From Euclidia mi (lineage: Eukaryota; Arthropoda; Insecta; Lepidoptera; Erebidae), in NCBI GenBank assembly GCA_944739405.2, contig OX123186.2, positions 33,403,551 to 33,467,550 of the forward strand: a stretch of 64,000 nucleotides of DNA, given 5' to 3'. The notes below the pieces were generated by a model that was not told where the DNA came from, ran no database searches, and saw nothing but the letters and a program-made list of their open reading frames with translations. Each line of letters starts with the position of its first letter. Positions within the stretch are counted from its first letter, which is position 1. Below, one piece after another: positions 10,724-20,550 of this stretch. The translations under genes were made by a program, and so were the position numbers.

Positions 10724-13177
10724 TTTAATATTATATCTTAAGATTTTTCAAAAACCTCGTTTTGTCAGCGTATTTTGGAATTTTTGTCGGTACTACGGAT
10801 TATTATTAATATTCATACTATAGCGAAGGTGAAATGAAAATAAGTTCGGCACAAAATAGCCTTCAGTGTATTCGTTAAATTTCGATCACTAACAGTTATT
10901 CTGAGTATGATGGGCGTTCATTGTTCCATTATTTGTAAAATCCTTTGTGGCACAGTTCCTATTTTCACTGTAGGATTTATTTATTTTCAAGAAAAACAAT
11001 AGATATTTTTTACTCTCGTTTTTGTTCCGCTACTGAGAACGAATTGCCTGAATATAAATAAAGTATACTTTTAAATATGACAACTGAACCCGAAACTTCA
11101 CGATCTTTGGCAAATATCTGTGACGTGTATCAAGAAGACAGCTTTATTTATAAAAGAAAAACCGTGTTTCAGAGTCTCCTGCTACTAAAGGATATTTAAT
11201 TTATTGGCTCAAAAGTTAATCCAGCAAAAATGCCTTTAAGATAAGAACTGAGTTAAACGAACTGTTTAGTTATTTTGAAATCACATTGGCTTTTGTTTCA
11301 GTCGGTTTCGGCTTTTAAATTGACATTTAGTAGCAAACACTCGTTTCGCCTCATTGAATAAATGCTTATTCGATTTCTCCGTTTCCCATTGTCTCTTCTA
11401 ATCTTTACTCGGTAGGTTTATCGGCCAAAAAATCTTTTTAGTGGCAGTATAAACTGCGTCAATATTGTTTTTTATATTTATAGTGACATTTACAGTTGCA
11501 GCAACTTTGAAACTCTGTTCAGTAAATGGCAGTTGGTACTGTTGTTATTACACAGGGCTTAAATTTGAGTTATGGATGCGATACACCCCCGCTCACTATT
11601 TTGGGATGGCCTAAAATTATGTTGTTGCAAAGTACTGAGTATTTATGATTTAGTAAGTAATACAATTACGAATATAAAAGTATTTCATATGTAGATAATA
11701 AGTCAACCCGTAAAGGTATGTGCCACCAAGTGCACCAATTTTAAGACTTCACACACAAACACTCACAAACTCTACTCTCACTTTCTACAGCAACACGAAC
11801 AGGGTTAAACATTTAATCTTTTAACATTTTATTACAAATTTTATCCCAACGATACTGTATCGTGCTATATCGACGTATTTCTCTTTGGCTTCTCAAGATA
11901 TCTAAATAGGTGTCCAATTGTATCACACACGCTCGTAGCTACAAATTACGCCAGAACAAGAGAGTCAGGCGTACGTTGCTCATAAACCAACCGTTTTTAT
12001 TGGTATTCCAAACTCTCGAAATGTTTTGCTGCTATTGTTTTAAAAACTGCCTCTTTATCTTTTTAATGGTGTATGGATTAAACCATTCGTACAGAGTTGC
12101 TGTAAAAAGGTTGAGCTTCAACAGAATGGTTTCAATTAATTGTATGGGAATTTGCGTAGATCCCTTTGAGTTACGTCTTCATCTTTTAAAGTGCTAATGC
12201 CTGGTCGGAGTACTTACTTAGATTTAAATGTTAGTACACGTCTTAAAGATTTTCTCAATGTCTTTGTCATACGTATAGTTGAGTTATGGTTCTATTTTTA
12301 AACGCCCTGTCTCTAAGTGGATTCCGGCGGTGGGGTTACAATGTTACAAACAATAATGGCAAGTGGTGGGGTGATGATAAACACTTCTGGTTTTCCTGTA
12401 CAACACGGTTTTATTTAGAGTGCTATTAAAATACCTAGTCAACTACGGTGCTTTAATAATGCAAATGCTTACGAATAATGTTTAAAGTGGCATTTACCAA
12501 ATCAGGAATATCGTGTTTGGGAAATATATTTGGCGGATATATAGTGTCCGCAGAGCTTGTATGCTGAAGTAATTTTTCTCTCATGAACTCGTGCGTTCCT
12601 CGACTTCAGAAAATTGTTGCATGCTTATATACGTTAACCAGCACTAGTAGTCAAATTTTAATTTCAACCTGTAATTTCCATTTGAATTTTTTATAATATT
12701 CCATACTGCAGTAGTTTAAGTCGTTTTAAAATTGTATTTATTGTTTGTTTTTCGTGTAAGTGTGTGGTCAACTTTAGTATCGGAAAAATTAAAATTTTAT
12801 GATAAAATTGTACACCGCTTAGCGTTGCGTCCAATTTGGCAGAGAAAACGCCATAGCAATCGAAAGCGATGCACACGCCTCGTTGCCGTGACGTCTGCGA
12901 AGCGCTTAAGGCTGCTACACACTTTAACTTTAACACTTTGGCTTTTGCCGGGCGTCTGTGCCGCTGGCATCTGCCGCAGGAAGCCACCGGGCATCACACC
13001 AGTTTTGTAGAACCACCACACACAACTTTGTGTAGGACCCGTTACGCTCGCCAAACACCTACACTCAACAATCACTTCTGTGAAAGGCACTGTGGCTGTA
13101 CGTACCAACATGATAATATGTGTACAACAACGTCAACTAGTTTACGAAAACAAGTAACAACAACTAGTTTAAAAAAG

Positions 13178-13223
13178 GTTTACGAAAAGAAATATCGTAT
13201 CTACGATATTTCTTTTCGTAAAC
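13178..13223. repeat. Inverted duplication, 22-bp arms, 2-bp spacer
   Basis: The arms 13178-13199 and 13202-13223 are exact reverse complements ('gtttacgaaaagaaatatcg' start). The arm start also repeats an upstream direct copy, 'agtttacgaaaac', near 13137. Confidence 0.85.
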
Positions 13224-13267
13224 TTTATTATATACAGTAAAATTTCTTTACATCGTTCTATTACTTT

Positions 13268-13300
13268 TAAATCGTCCGAATAAAATATTCGGACGATTTA
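13268..13300. repeat. Inverted duplication, 15-bp arms, 3-bp spacer
   Basis: Arms 13268-13282 ('taaatcgtccgaata') and 13286-13300 are exact reverse complements around 'aaa'. It could be a hairpin or a local template-switch scar; there is no gene beside it to terminate. Confidence 0.8.
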
Positions 13301-13703
13301 TTACAAGCTGTTACACACACAGTACAAAAATGTTTTTAACTCGTACTGTATGTGGTATAAGGCAAACAACTCCCGTATAGCTACACCCAGATCTTTACCT
13401 TCGCCGGCAACTAAATTAAAAAAAAAAAGCCATTGCAAATAAATGTCGGTCTTATTAATAAAAAATGCTTATTCTTCTCTTACTCCAAAGTAACACCAGT
13501 AATAGTTAATTCTAGATTAGTTATGGAATAGCTACGTGTTAATAACGGTATTAATAAATACGAAGTAAGTTCGGAGTAACAATACTATTCTTTCATTGAG
13601 ATTAAGGTATACGTTATGGCAACCCACTGACATTAAAAGTAAAAAGAATGAACAAAATGACCTGGTCGAATAAAAACTTTTTATTAAACACTTTTATTTG
13701 ACA

Positions 13704-13971
13704 ACTAGCTTTTGCCCGCGGCTTCGCGCGTGTTAAATTTGGGGTAACACAAATCTAATGTTGTGGGAAGACACTCCTGATTATTTTAAAGACTTCAGAA
13801 ACTTTATAGTATACAAAGTAGCTCGGTCAGTAGGTATTCATGACACTATATGCCTAGTATTATATCTACATAATAACATCGCCTTGCATACAGTCAAATG
13901 TCAAAGCCATGTTCCAATACATGTCCAATATAATATATCTATAAACACTTTCGCGTTTATAATATTAGTAG
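13704..13971 (+). repeat. Lepidopteran 'gcccgcggcttcgc' repeat, copy 1
   Basis: It opens 'actagcttttgcccgcggct' and closes 'ctttcgcgtttataatattagta', the two ends of a short repeat scattered through moth and butterfly genomes. Similar ends occur at 14320-14372 and 14696-14760, and a diverged left end near 30445. Confidence 0.7.
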
Positions 13972-14149
13972 AGAAAATTGTTTCAGCCGTTTAAGCGTAG
14001 TACTTATATAATTATTAGTTTATATATGCGAATAATGTAATCACCGTGCACAATATGACATTATATTGTATGATGTGGCAGTACTGACAGATATCCGCAC
14101 AGCGCACTCCAGCGCACTCAATTATCATAGAGTATGCGTTCTTACTTCC

Positions 14150-14372
14150 AAGAGGTAAATTTGTACAGAAAAAACTTCAAGCCTCCCTACAATCCCTCCC
14201 AGTTCAATTTTTGCATCTTATGGTAGCCTATGTCCGTCTCCATGGTCCAGTATATCTCTACATCAAATTTTAGCAAAATCGGTTCAGCCGTTTTAGCGTG
14301 AAAACGGAACATTACATACATACGTCGGTACATGCATACACACTTTCGCATTTATAATATCATAGTAGGGAT
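14150..14372 (+). repeat. Lepidopteran 'gcccgcggct' repeat, right part
   Basis: It carries 'caaaatcggttcagccgtt' and 'ctttcgcatttataatatc', the right half of the same repeat type as 13704-13971, with a 'catacatacg' stretch between them. The left end is missing or diverged. Confidence 0.65.
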
Positions 14373-14695
14373 CACAACTATCCCAAGCGAACATAACACA
14401 CAACCAACACATATGTAATGGTGCGTCCGCACGCTTGCCAAATCTCGGCATTCTCGGCAAACTATCACAAATGCAAACGTGCGAATAGGGTATTTGGCTA
14501 GGTTTGTATAGGTTGGCAAGCGTTTGTGTTGGTTGACAATCTTCAATGAAATAATCTCTATTAATTTTAACCCACAATAATAAAATTACAAAATCAGATA
14601 CTAGTAAGTACGCTAACGAACACCAAACAAATGTGAAAATATATTTGGGTTATGTATATTCAATGAAAAATGGAAATACAATATAAATCTACGAG

Positions 14696-14760
14696 CTTTT
14701 GCCCGCGGCTTCGCTCGCGTAAATTCGAAGTAACACAATTCTCTCATAATAGACGGATAC
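14696..14760 (+). repeat. Lepidopteran 'gcccgcggct' repeat, left part only
   Basis: 'cttttgcccgcggcttcgct' marks the left end. The expected right end is not found downstream before unrelated sequence. Confidence 0.6.
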
Positions 14761-15343
14761 TTTAATAATCATTGTCGTTTAAACAAACTGTTTATACCGA
14801 TAAGAAATATAACTTCAAGAAGTATTTACACATGGTATACAAACTACATAGTAGGTAGGTACTCAACATGACTGTTATTCGGTGACAGTGACTTTTCTGT
14901 CTTTTTTTATTATTATAATTTCTAATACTGTCAGAAGCATTAGAAATTAACAAAATACTCGACAATCCGAATTTTGCGGATATATGTTGTCGACTCGAAA
15001 TCTTTATTTTTTATGTTTTAGTATTCAGGTAAAGTTTCGATCTAGTCTACCGTACCCCGTGACAAATGGATGCTTACTCCTTGCTTATTCCAGCGTTAAA
15101 CCATGGGTCTCCGCGGAGTAACTTTTATTCCCGGTGTAAATTATGAATAGTTAACTCCGTCCTTACTCCTAGTTTATTAATACCATAATTGCCTAATCTT
15201 GGCTTAAGTCTAGGAGTAAAGTTGTTCTGACGCTAATCCTAGTTTATTAATAAGACCAACAGTGCCTGAGTTAAGGTAATAAGAATTAGTAAAAATCACA
15301 TGGTATAAACATTTCATTTTATAGTTTCGGTGTTCTCAGTACA
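14761..15343. other. Unassigned; contains short direct repeats
   Basis: 'cctagtttattaata' occurs at about 15168 and again near 15237, with 'aggagtaa'/'ttactcc' words scattered between 15070 and 15225 in both orientations. This suggests a decayed short element, but no termini are identified. Confidence 0.35.
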
Positions 15344-15486
15344 ATGTTGCTTGCAACTGCTGGACTAGGCCTCTCCTTTGAAAGGAGGAATTGGCCTACT
15401 ATACCACGCTGGCCAAAGGGTTTGTATCAATCGTTTTCTTTCTCTTACAGTGCTGTTCTATGCATAATATGCTCCCTCTGTCGGCT
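15344..15486 (-). mobile_element. 240-bp RTE-tailed element, tail-side half (split by a CR1 insertion)
   Basis: It matches 29155-29320 from 'actgctggactaggcctctc' to 'ctccctctgtcggct', then stops where the CR1-like element begins. The other half resumes at 19959. The GAT-repeat tail is missing or diverged here. Confidence 0.8.
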
Positions 15487-15633
15487 TCCTTTCAAATTCC
15501 GTGCGCGCGCGCTCAGCGTATGGCTGTGTCACGGGTTATGCGTACATTTATTTTTCCGAGTACCTACTTACTTAATTTTCTAAAAGTATTTTTTCCTTAG
15601 TTAAAATTATTTTTGTCCAGTTAATTGTGAATC

Positions 15634-16521
15634 ATGGTGCAATGTAAGAAATGTAATAAATATGTGTCGTTGGTGAAAGATGAAATCATAAGGTGTAGAG
15701 GACCATGTGAAGCCGTTTTCCATAAGAAATGTGTAACGAAAAAGACGTTACGAAACGAGAAATGCGAAGACTGCATGTCCCCCCTCAGTTCACCTAGCAA
15801 CGAGGAGGCTGACATTGCAGCTACCTTGGCTGATATAAATAGGAAAATGGAGGTGGTATATAATATGGAGAAAAAGCTAAGTGAAGTGGCCGATCTGGTC
15901 GACTTCATCTCCGAAAAATATGATAAACTTTGTGACTACCAGACATCCACTGAGAAACGAATTAAAGCTTTAGAAAACAAAAATTTGTACTTAGAAAAGT
16001 GCAACAAATCACTTGAAGAACGGGTGAATGAGCTAGAGGAGAAACAAAGAGAAAAGAAGGTGGAATTAGCGGGTATAGAGAGACAGAAAATGGAAAATAT
16101 CAGAGAAGTGGTCGCCAAGGTTGCCCAAAAGCTCGAGCTGGACATCAGTCAAATCGAGCAAGCAGAGAGGGTAGGGAAACAAAAGCAAGATTCCGAGAAA
16201 CCCATGCCAATCGTGGTGACCTTGAGAACGAAGGAAGCTCGCGATAAATGGATCGATAGTCGAAAAAAAGTGTTAACTAATGACGTAATATTTGGTACAA
16301 AGAATAGTAGCCGTATTTACATTAATGAGAACTTAACTAGAAACAAAAGAAGCCTACTGTGGTCGACTAAACAGCACCTAAAGAATACATACAAGTTCAT
16401 ATGGGTGCAGGATGGCAAAATTCTAGTAAGGAAAAGCGACGAACAAAAGAAAATAATATGCATTCGGAACGAAAGCGATATCACTGGACTACTAGGTACC
16501 GATATTACTAACGAGTCTTAA
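15634..16521 (+). CDS. CR1-like ORF1: PHD finger, coiled coil, FP25-like domain
   Basis: A 295-residue protein. Residues 4-47 form a C4HC3 PHD-type zinc finger (C4, C7, C21, C25, H30, C33, C44, C47). Residues about 65-160 are Lys/Glu-rich heptads predicted to form a coiled coil. The C-terminal ~100 residues ('TRNKRSLLWSTKQHLKN', 'YKFIWVQDGKILVRKSD') resemble the FP25/Baculo_FP fold shared by lepidopteran retroposon ORF1s and a baculovirus protein. Known ORF1 proteins of this kind bind element RNA and act as chaperones in the particle; that role is inferred here. The first ATG at 15634 follows the leader and is the natural start. The reading is uninterrupted. Confidence 0.88.
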   Translation: MVQCKKCNKYVSLVKDEIIRCRGPCEAVFHKKCVTKKTLRNEKCEDCMSPLSSPSNEEADIAATLADINRKMEVVYNMEKKLSEVADLVDFISEKYDKLCDYQTSTEKRIKALENKNLYLEKCNKSLEERVNELEEKQREKKVELAGIERQKMENIREVVAKVAQKLELDISQIEQAERVGKQKQDSEKPMPIVVTLRTKEARDKWIDSRKKVLTNDVIFGTKNSSRIYINENLTRNKRSLLWSTKQHLKNTYKFIWVQDGKILVRKSDEQKKIICIRNESDITGLLGTDITNES

Positions 16522-16585
16522 CTACCTATACAGCACATTACGGTGCGCAATACCTACACATTATGTGCTCAAGCGATGATCAACA

Positions 16586-19480
16586 GTGGATCCATTCGAT
16601 GCAATTGTTTCTTTAGATTGTCAATTCAAGAGATATACTGATATAACGAGCTGGGATCAGTCCTTACCTGTCGACAGTAAATACCTAAATACAGTGCATT
16701 TAAATATACGATCGCTTAAAAAACATTTCAACAAATTGCTTATTATGTTAAACAACAACTCTGACAACATCGATCTTTTAATATTAACCGAGGTTAATGT
16801 TACGGAAAAAGAGTTGTCAATGTATGGAATAGAGGGTTACCATTTATTCGCAAATACACGAGAACACAGAAGAGGAGGAGGAGTATTAATATATGCCAAA
16901 GATAGTCTTAATTTCGAAACGAAAACTGTACAGACAAGGAAAAGTGCAGTTGAGCTATTGTACGGGAGGCTCAGTTTGCGCCAGTTAAACATCAATATCA
17001 TTGCGTTGTACAGGCCACCGCATATGAACAGAATGTCGTTTATTTCGGAAATCGAACATGTTATCAAGGATATTCCAAGCCACGAGGAGATAATTGCCAT
17101 AGGAGATGTGAATTTGAATCTGTCAGGAGTGAGTGACGGCAACTGCATTTCGCAATATAAGAACAGTTTGAGTGAGTTAGGCCTACAGTGCGTTATACCG
17201 GTGAATGAAGTTACGCGAGAAGCTATCGTTGCGGGCGAAAAAGAGACATCGTGTATCGATCACGTATGGGTGCGAGCGAGGCAGTTGCGCGAGTGCATGT
17301 CCTTTGTGATTGAGTGTTTTATGTCCGACCATCACATGGTTGGCGTGTCGATTCCGATAGGTGCGATACATCCGTGCAATAACAACATGAACTCGGACAT
17401 TCGGTATGTAATTAACAATAATTTGATATCTAGAAAAATTACTGATTACAATTGGAGTCAACTATTGTCTATTGATTGTCCTCTAACTTTGTATAAAAGG
17501 TTGCAGTGTGTTTTTAACAATATTTATAATGAAAGTAAAAATGTAATAATAAGAAAGAAAAAACGTGAATCACAGCCCTGGATAAGAGGAGCTTTAAATA
17601 ATATGTTGTTACGTAGGGACCAGTTATTTAGAGAATGGAAAGACACACCTAATAACTTTACGAAACGATTAGAGTATACTCGCTTTAGAAATAAGGTTAA
17701 CAAATTAATTTTTAAAGAGAAAAATAAATTTAGACAGGAAGAAATTAAAAAATGTAATGGCGATCCTAGAAAAATATGGTCAAAAATTAATAATTGGATT
17801 GGTAGAAATAAAATAAATATAGATGAAATGGTAACACGATATTTTGGAAAAAATGAGTCATTGTACAATATTTGTAATAACTTTTCGGATACATTTACTA
17901 GTGAGATTTTAAAAATAAAGCATAGCTGTAATACTAGGTTCTTGGACAGAGATCAGTATGTACAGTCAAGTAATGTGACGTTTCGTTTCACTCCTGTTAA
18001 TAGTACCATTGTGAGTAAAATAATAGATCAGCTGAGCAGTGATAAGGCACCAGGCATTGATTGTATACGTATCATAGACTTAAAACTAATTAAAAAGGAA
18101 ATATCACCGGTTTTGGCACATTTTGTCAATTTATGTTTAGCGAAAGGTGAATATCCAAGTCTGCTAAAAAAAGCTATAATTAGGCCAATATACAAGCAAG
18201 GTAAGCATTGTGATTATTCCAACTACAGACCGATTGCCATATTGTCAGTTATTAATAAAATAGTTGAAAAGATAGTCGTTGGTCAGATAAGCGAATTTTT
18301 AGAACAAAACAAACTACTATCAGATGCACAGCATGGGTTCAGGCGCGGCCGCAGCACCGCCACAGCCCTTGCACGGTTTTCAGAAGAAATTAATAGTAGC
18401 CTTGACGAGGGTAAGCAGGTGCTGGCGTTATTTATTGATTACAAAAAAGCATTTGACACATTAGACCATCAGATGCTTCTTCAGGCCATGGAAGAGTGTG
18501 GTATCAGGGGCCCCACCAATAAGTGGTTCCGGAACTACCTGAGTGACAGAACTCTTCAGACATATGTTGCGGATGTAATGGGACGAGAAGCCGCTGTTAA
18601 CCTTGGTGTCCCAACCGGTTCTGTTTATGGCCCAGTTGGCTACAACATTCATGTTAATAGCGTTAGTAATGTAGTAAAAAACTGCAAAGTATTTATGTAT
18701 GCTGACGATATGTGTCTTATGTATTCTTCTCATAATATACAGGAGGCTAGAACTGTGTTGCAGGCAGATTTTAATTATATTGCCAAATGGACACATGACA
18801 ATGGCATCATAATGAATATAGGCAAAACAAAGGTAATGCATATACACTCTCCGTATAACTTGATAGCTAAAAGGGTCAATAAATCGTCAATTAGTATTGT
18901 AGGTCACACTTACGAATGCATGCACGCAAGTAAAAACAACTGTAGCTGCCAGCACCTAGACTATGTTGATCAATTCAAATATTTGGGCTTATGGGTGGAT
19001 TCTCATTTTAACTGGAGGCCCCAGGTTGATTCAGTGTGCACAAAGCTCAGGTCTGTATTAAGTAAATTTTATATGTTAAGTGCGCCTTTGAGTAGAAAAA
19101 CCCTAAGGGTAATTTACTTTGCCCTTGCCGATTCACTGCTGGGCTATGGGCTGAATGTGTACGGCCGAACATTTAAAACCTATTTGGATAGCGTTAAGTC
19201 CTTACAAATTCGCTTTATGAAATACCTTGTAAATCCGAAAATTAAAATACAATGTAAAGAAAATTATGAAAAACTTTTTGTTATATGTAACATACTTCCT
19301 GTACATGAAAGGGTTAAGTACCTAGTGGTTCTTGAGCAGTTCTTTAGCGATCAGCATAAAGTCAAAAGGCAAAATAAATATAATACTAAAAGCGTCCGCA
19401 AAGGAAAATTAATCCAACAAGCAGTAAAAAATTATTATGGCAGAAGAACCAATAGGTATTTGATACCTTTATATATATAA
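16586..19480 (+). CDS. CR1-like ORF2: endonuclease and reverse transcriptase
   Basis: An uninterrupted reading of about 964 residues. The AP-like endonuclease shows 'HLNIRSL' (about 37-43), 'LTEVN', 'ALYRPP', 'IGDVNLNLSG' and 'MSDHH', so the usual catalytic residues are present. The RT shows 'KAPGID', 'YSNYRPIAIL', 'QHGFRRGRSTATAL', 'LFIDYKKAFDTLDH', 'GVPTGS' (normally PQG) and 'MYADD' at about 704-708. No RNase H follows. The start is unsettled: the frame has a stop at 16577-16579, and the first in-frame ATG lies at about 16747, inside the endonuclease. The stated start is a GTG that merely marks the open region; an ATG at 16576 is in another frame. Non-AUG initiation, reinitiation after ORF1, or a one-base defect are all possible. 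Confidence 0.88.
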   Translation: MDPFDAIVSLDCQFKRYTDITSWDQSLPVDSKYLNTVHLNIRSLKKHFNKLLIMLNNNSDNIDLLILTEVNVTEKELSMYGIEGYHLFANTREHRRGGGVLIYAKDSLNFETKTVQTRKSAVELLYGRLSLRQLNINIIALYRPPHMNRMSFISEIEHVIKDIPSHEEIIAIGDVNLNLSGVSDGNCISQYKNSLSELGLQCVIPVNEVTREAIVAGEKETSCIDHVWVRARQLRECMSFVIECFMSDHHMVGVSIPIGAIHPCNNNMNSDIRYVINNNLISRKITDYNWSQLLSIDCPLTLYKRLQCVFNNIYNESKNVIIRKKKRESQPWIRGALNNMLLRRDQLFREWKDTPNNFTKRLEYTRFRNKVNKLIFKEKNKFRQEEIKKCNGDPRKIWSKINNWIGRNKINIDEMVTRYFGKNESLYNICNNFSDTFTSEILKIKHSCNTRFLDRDQYVQSSNVTFRFTPVNSTIVSKIIDQLSSDKAPGIDCIRIIDLKLIKKEISPVLAHFVNLCLAKGEYPSLLKKAIIRPIYKQGKHCDYSNYRPIAILSVINKIVEKIVVGQISEFLEQNKLLSDAQHGFRRGRSTATALARFSEEINSSLDEGKQVLALFIDYKKAFDTLDHQMLLQAMEECGIRGPTNKWFRNYLSDRTLQTYVADVMGREAAVNLGVPTGSVYGPVGYNIHVNSVSNVVKNCKVFMYADDMCLMYSSHNIQEARTVLQADFNYIAKWTHDNGIIMNIGKTKVMHIHSPYNLIAKRVNKSSISIVGHTYECMHASKNNCSCQHLDYVDQFKYLGLWVDSHFNWRPQVDSVCTKLRSVLSKFYMLSAPLSRKTLRVIYFALADSLLGYGLNVYGRTFKTYLDSVKSLQIRFMKYLVNPKIKIQCKENYEKLFVICNILPVHERVKYLVVLEQFFSDQHKVKRQNKYNTKSVRKGKLIQQAVKNYYGRRTNRYLIPLYI

Positions 19481-19651
19481 TGAGAATGATTGGCTCCGAA
19501 ATGCTGACAGGAATGTAAGTAAATTGGGTCTGAAAATGAAAATGAAAACATCACTGATTACTGATCTCGCTGTAAAATTGGGCATTAGTTAAAAATAAAT
19601 GGGGAACTGATTGTAACTAAGTAGGTAATAGTATGTCACTTTATTTCTCTC

Positions 19652-19703
19652 GACATGCAAATCATGTTAATTGATAATTATCAATTAACATGATTTGTAT
19701 GTC
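19652..19703. repeat. 52-bp near-perfect palindrome in the CR1 3' UTR
   Basis: 19658-19697 is a perfect 40-bp palindrome centred between 19677 and 19678 ('ttgataattatcaa' core). Extending to 19652-19703 adds six pairs with one mismatch. It could fold as a hairpin in the 3' UTR RNA or be a template-switch scar. Confidence 0.85.
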
Positions 19704-19958
19704 CACTACATTGTACGATTTGTATGTGCAATACCTGCCTGTTATTGTGTTGCAGTGATATGGATTATTATAATACTTTATATCGCTGTAGCATAGTGAT
19801 GGGTAGGTGTTGTACTTTCACATAATTTAAGCCTAGCCAGTTGTGAATATAATGAGCGCTTGTCCCGCCGATAAACTGTCACGCAGTTTGGTGGGGTGTA
19901 TTTAATGTATTAAGGTGTTGGTTCAAATAAATATTTTTTTTCATTTCATTTTCATTTT

Positions 19959-20027
19959 CTTACGACAGCCATGGGATGCTATGGGGTGGTGACAATCCGT
20001 ATTCTTAATCCGTCACCACACGGACAG
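19959..20027 (-). mobile_element. 240-bp RTE-tailed element, head-side half
   Basis: It resumes with 'cttacgacagccatgggatg' and continues through 'ccgtattcttaatccgtcac' to 'cacacggacag', the continuation of the piece ending at 15486. Together they show where the CR1-like element landed. Confidence 0.85.
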
Positions 20028-20550
20028 AATAAAATACAGCTGCTATTAAAGGTACTAAGTAAATAATATATACGTATCGTATCGGTTATACGCTATGTAA
20101 CATACAGTAATAAAGCAATATACCGTGGAAATAATTTCGTAGAATATTCAATACAATTCTTGAAATATCTAATTAGCCTACGTAAATTTTTTTACTAATA
20201 GTACGAAGGAAAACATCAAAGAATTACCTAAAACAATAACGCAAACAAAAGGTAGAAATGAGGCTAATAGAAACTCATAAAACGTAATAATGTTACGTTT
20301 TATGAGAGTCGTTGTAAATTTTATTATAAGAAGATTATATCTGATTAATCACAGACCTTAAATTACTCTATGTTATAATTAAGTACTTCATACAAGCGAA
20401 AATTGTTTTATAAAGGAACCATTGTATGAGAAAAATGTAACGGATTTGCTGTAACATGAGAACTAAACTCCGTGGAAGGAAAGAGTAATACTGAGAATTG
20501 TACATCGTTATATTATCATAGCTAATTATTATTTTTGTACTTTAATACTG
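20028..20550. other. Unassigned AT-rich sequence
   Basis: Nothing recognised except the inverted duplication at 20274-20306. Confidence 0.4.
20274..20306. repeat. Inverted duplication, 14-bp arms, 5-bp spacer
   Basis: Arms 20274-20287 ('ctcataaaacgtaa') and 20293-20306 are exact reverse complements around 'taatg'. Confidence 0.8.

Larger units (their letters stand above)
10724..13703. other. Unassigned sequence
   Basis: AT-rich, with a GC-richer patch at about 12830-13110 that opens several overlapping frames on both strands. None shows a family motif, and they compete with one another, so I do not call a gene. Two inverted duplications (13178-13223 and 13268-13300) are listed separately. 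Confidence 0.4.
15487..19958 (+). mobile_element. Near-complete CR1-like non-LTR retrotransposon
   Basis: The 4.47-kb element contains a 147-base 5' leader, ORF1 (15634-16521), a 64-base gap, ORF2 (16586-19480), and a 3' UTR of about 480 bases ending in a 'tttcatttcattttcatttt' tail. Its ends are fixed by the host element it interrupts: the RTE-tailed short element breaks at 15486 and resumes at 19959 without a visible duplicated target. Both ORFs are open, which is exceptional in this window. The PHD-bearing ORF1 and the ORF2 lacking an RNase H are typical of CR1-related elements of Lepidoptera. Confidence 0.9.

Noticed and set aside
12691..13240. Four overlapping frames of 92-123 residues
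   Set aside because: Opposite-strand overlaps, Cys/Arg-rich by composition, no domain; ends run into an inverted duplication.
18461..18847. Minus-strand frame inside the CR1-like ORF2
   Set aside because: Shadow of the RT catalytic region on the plus strand.
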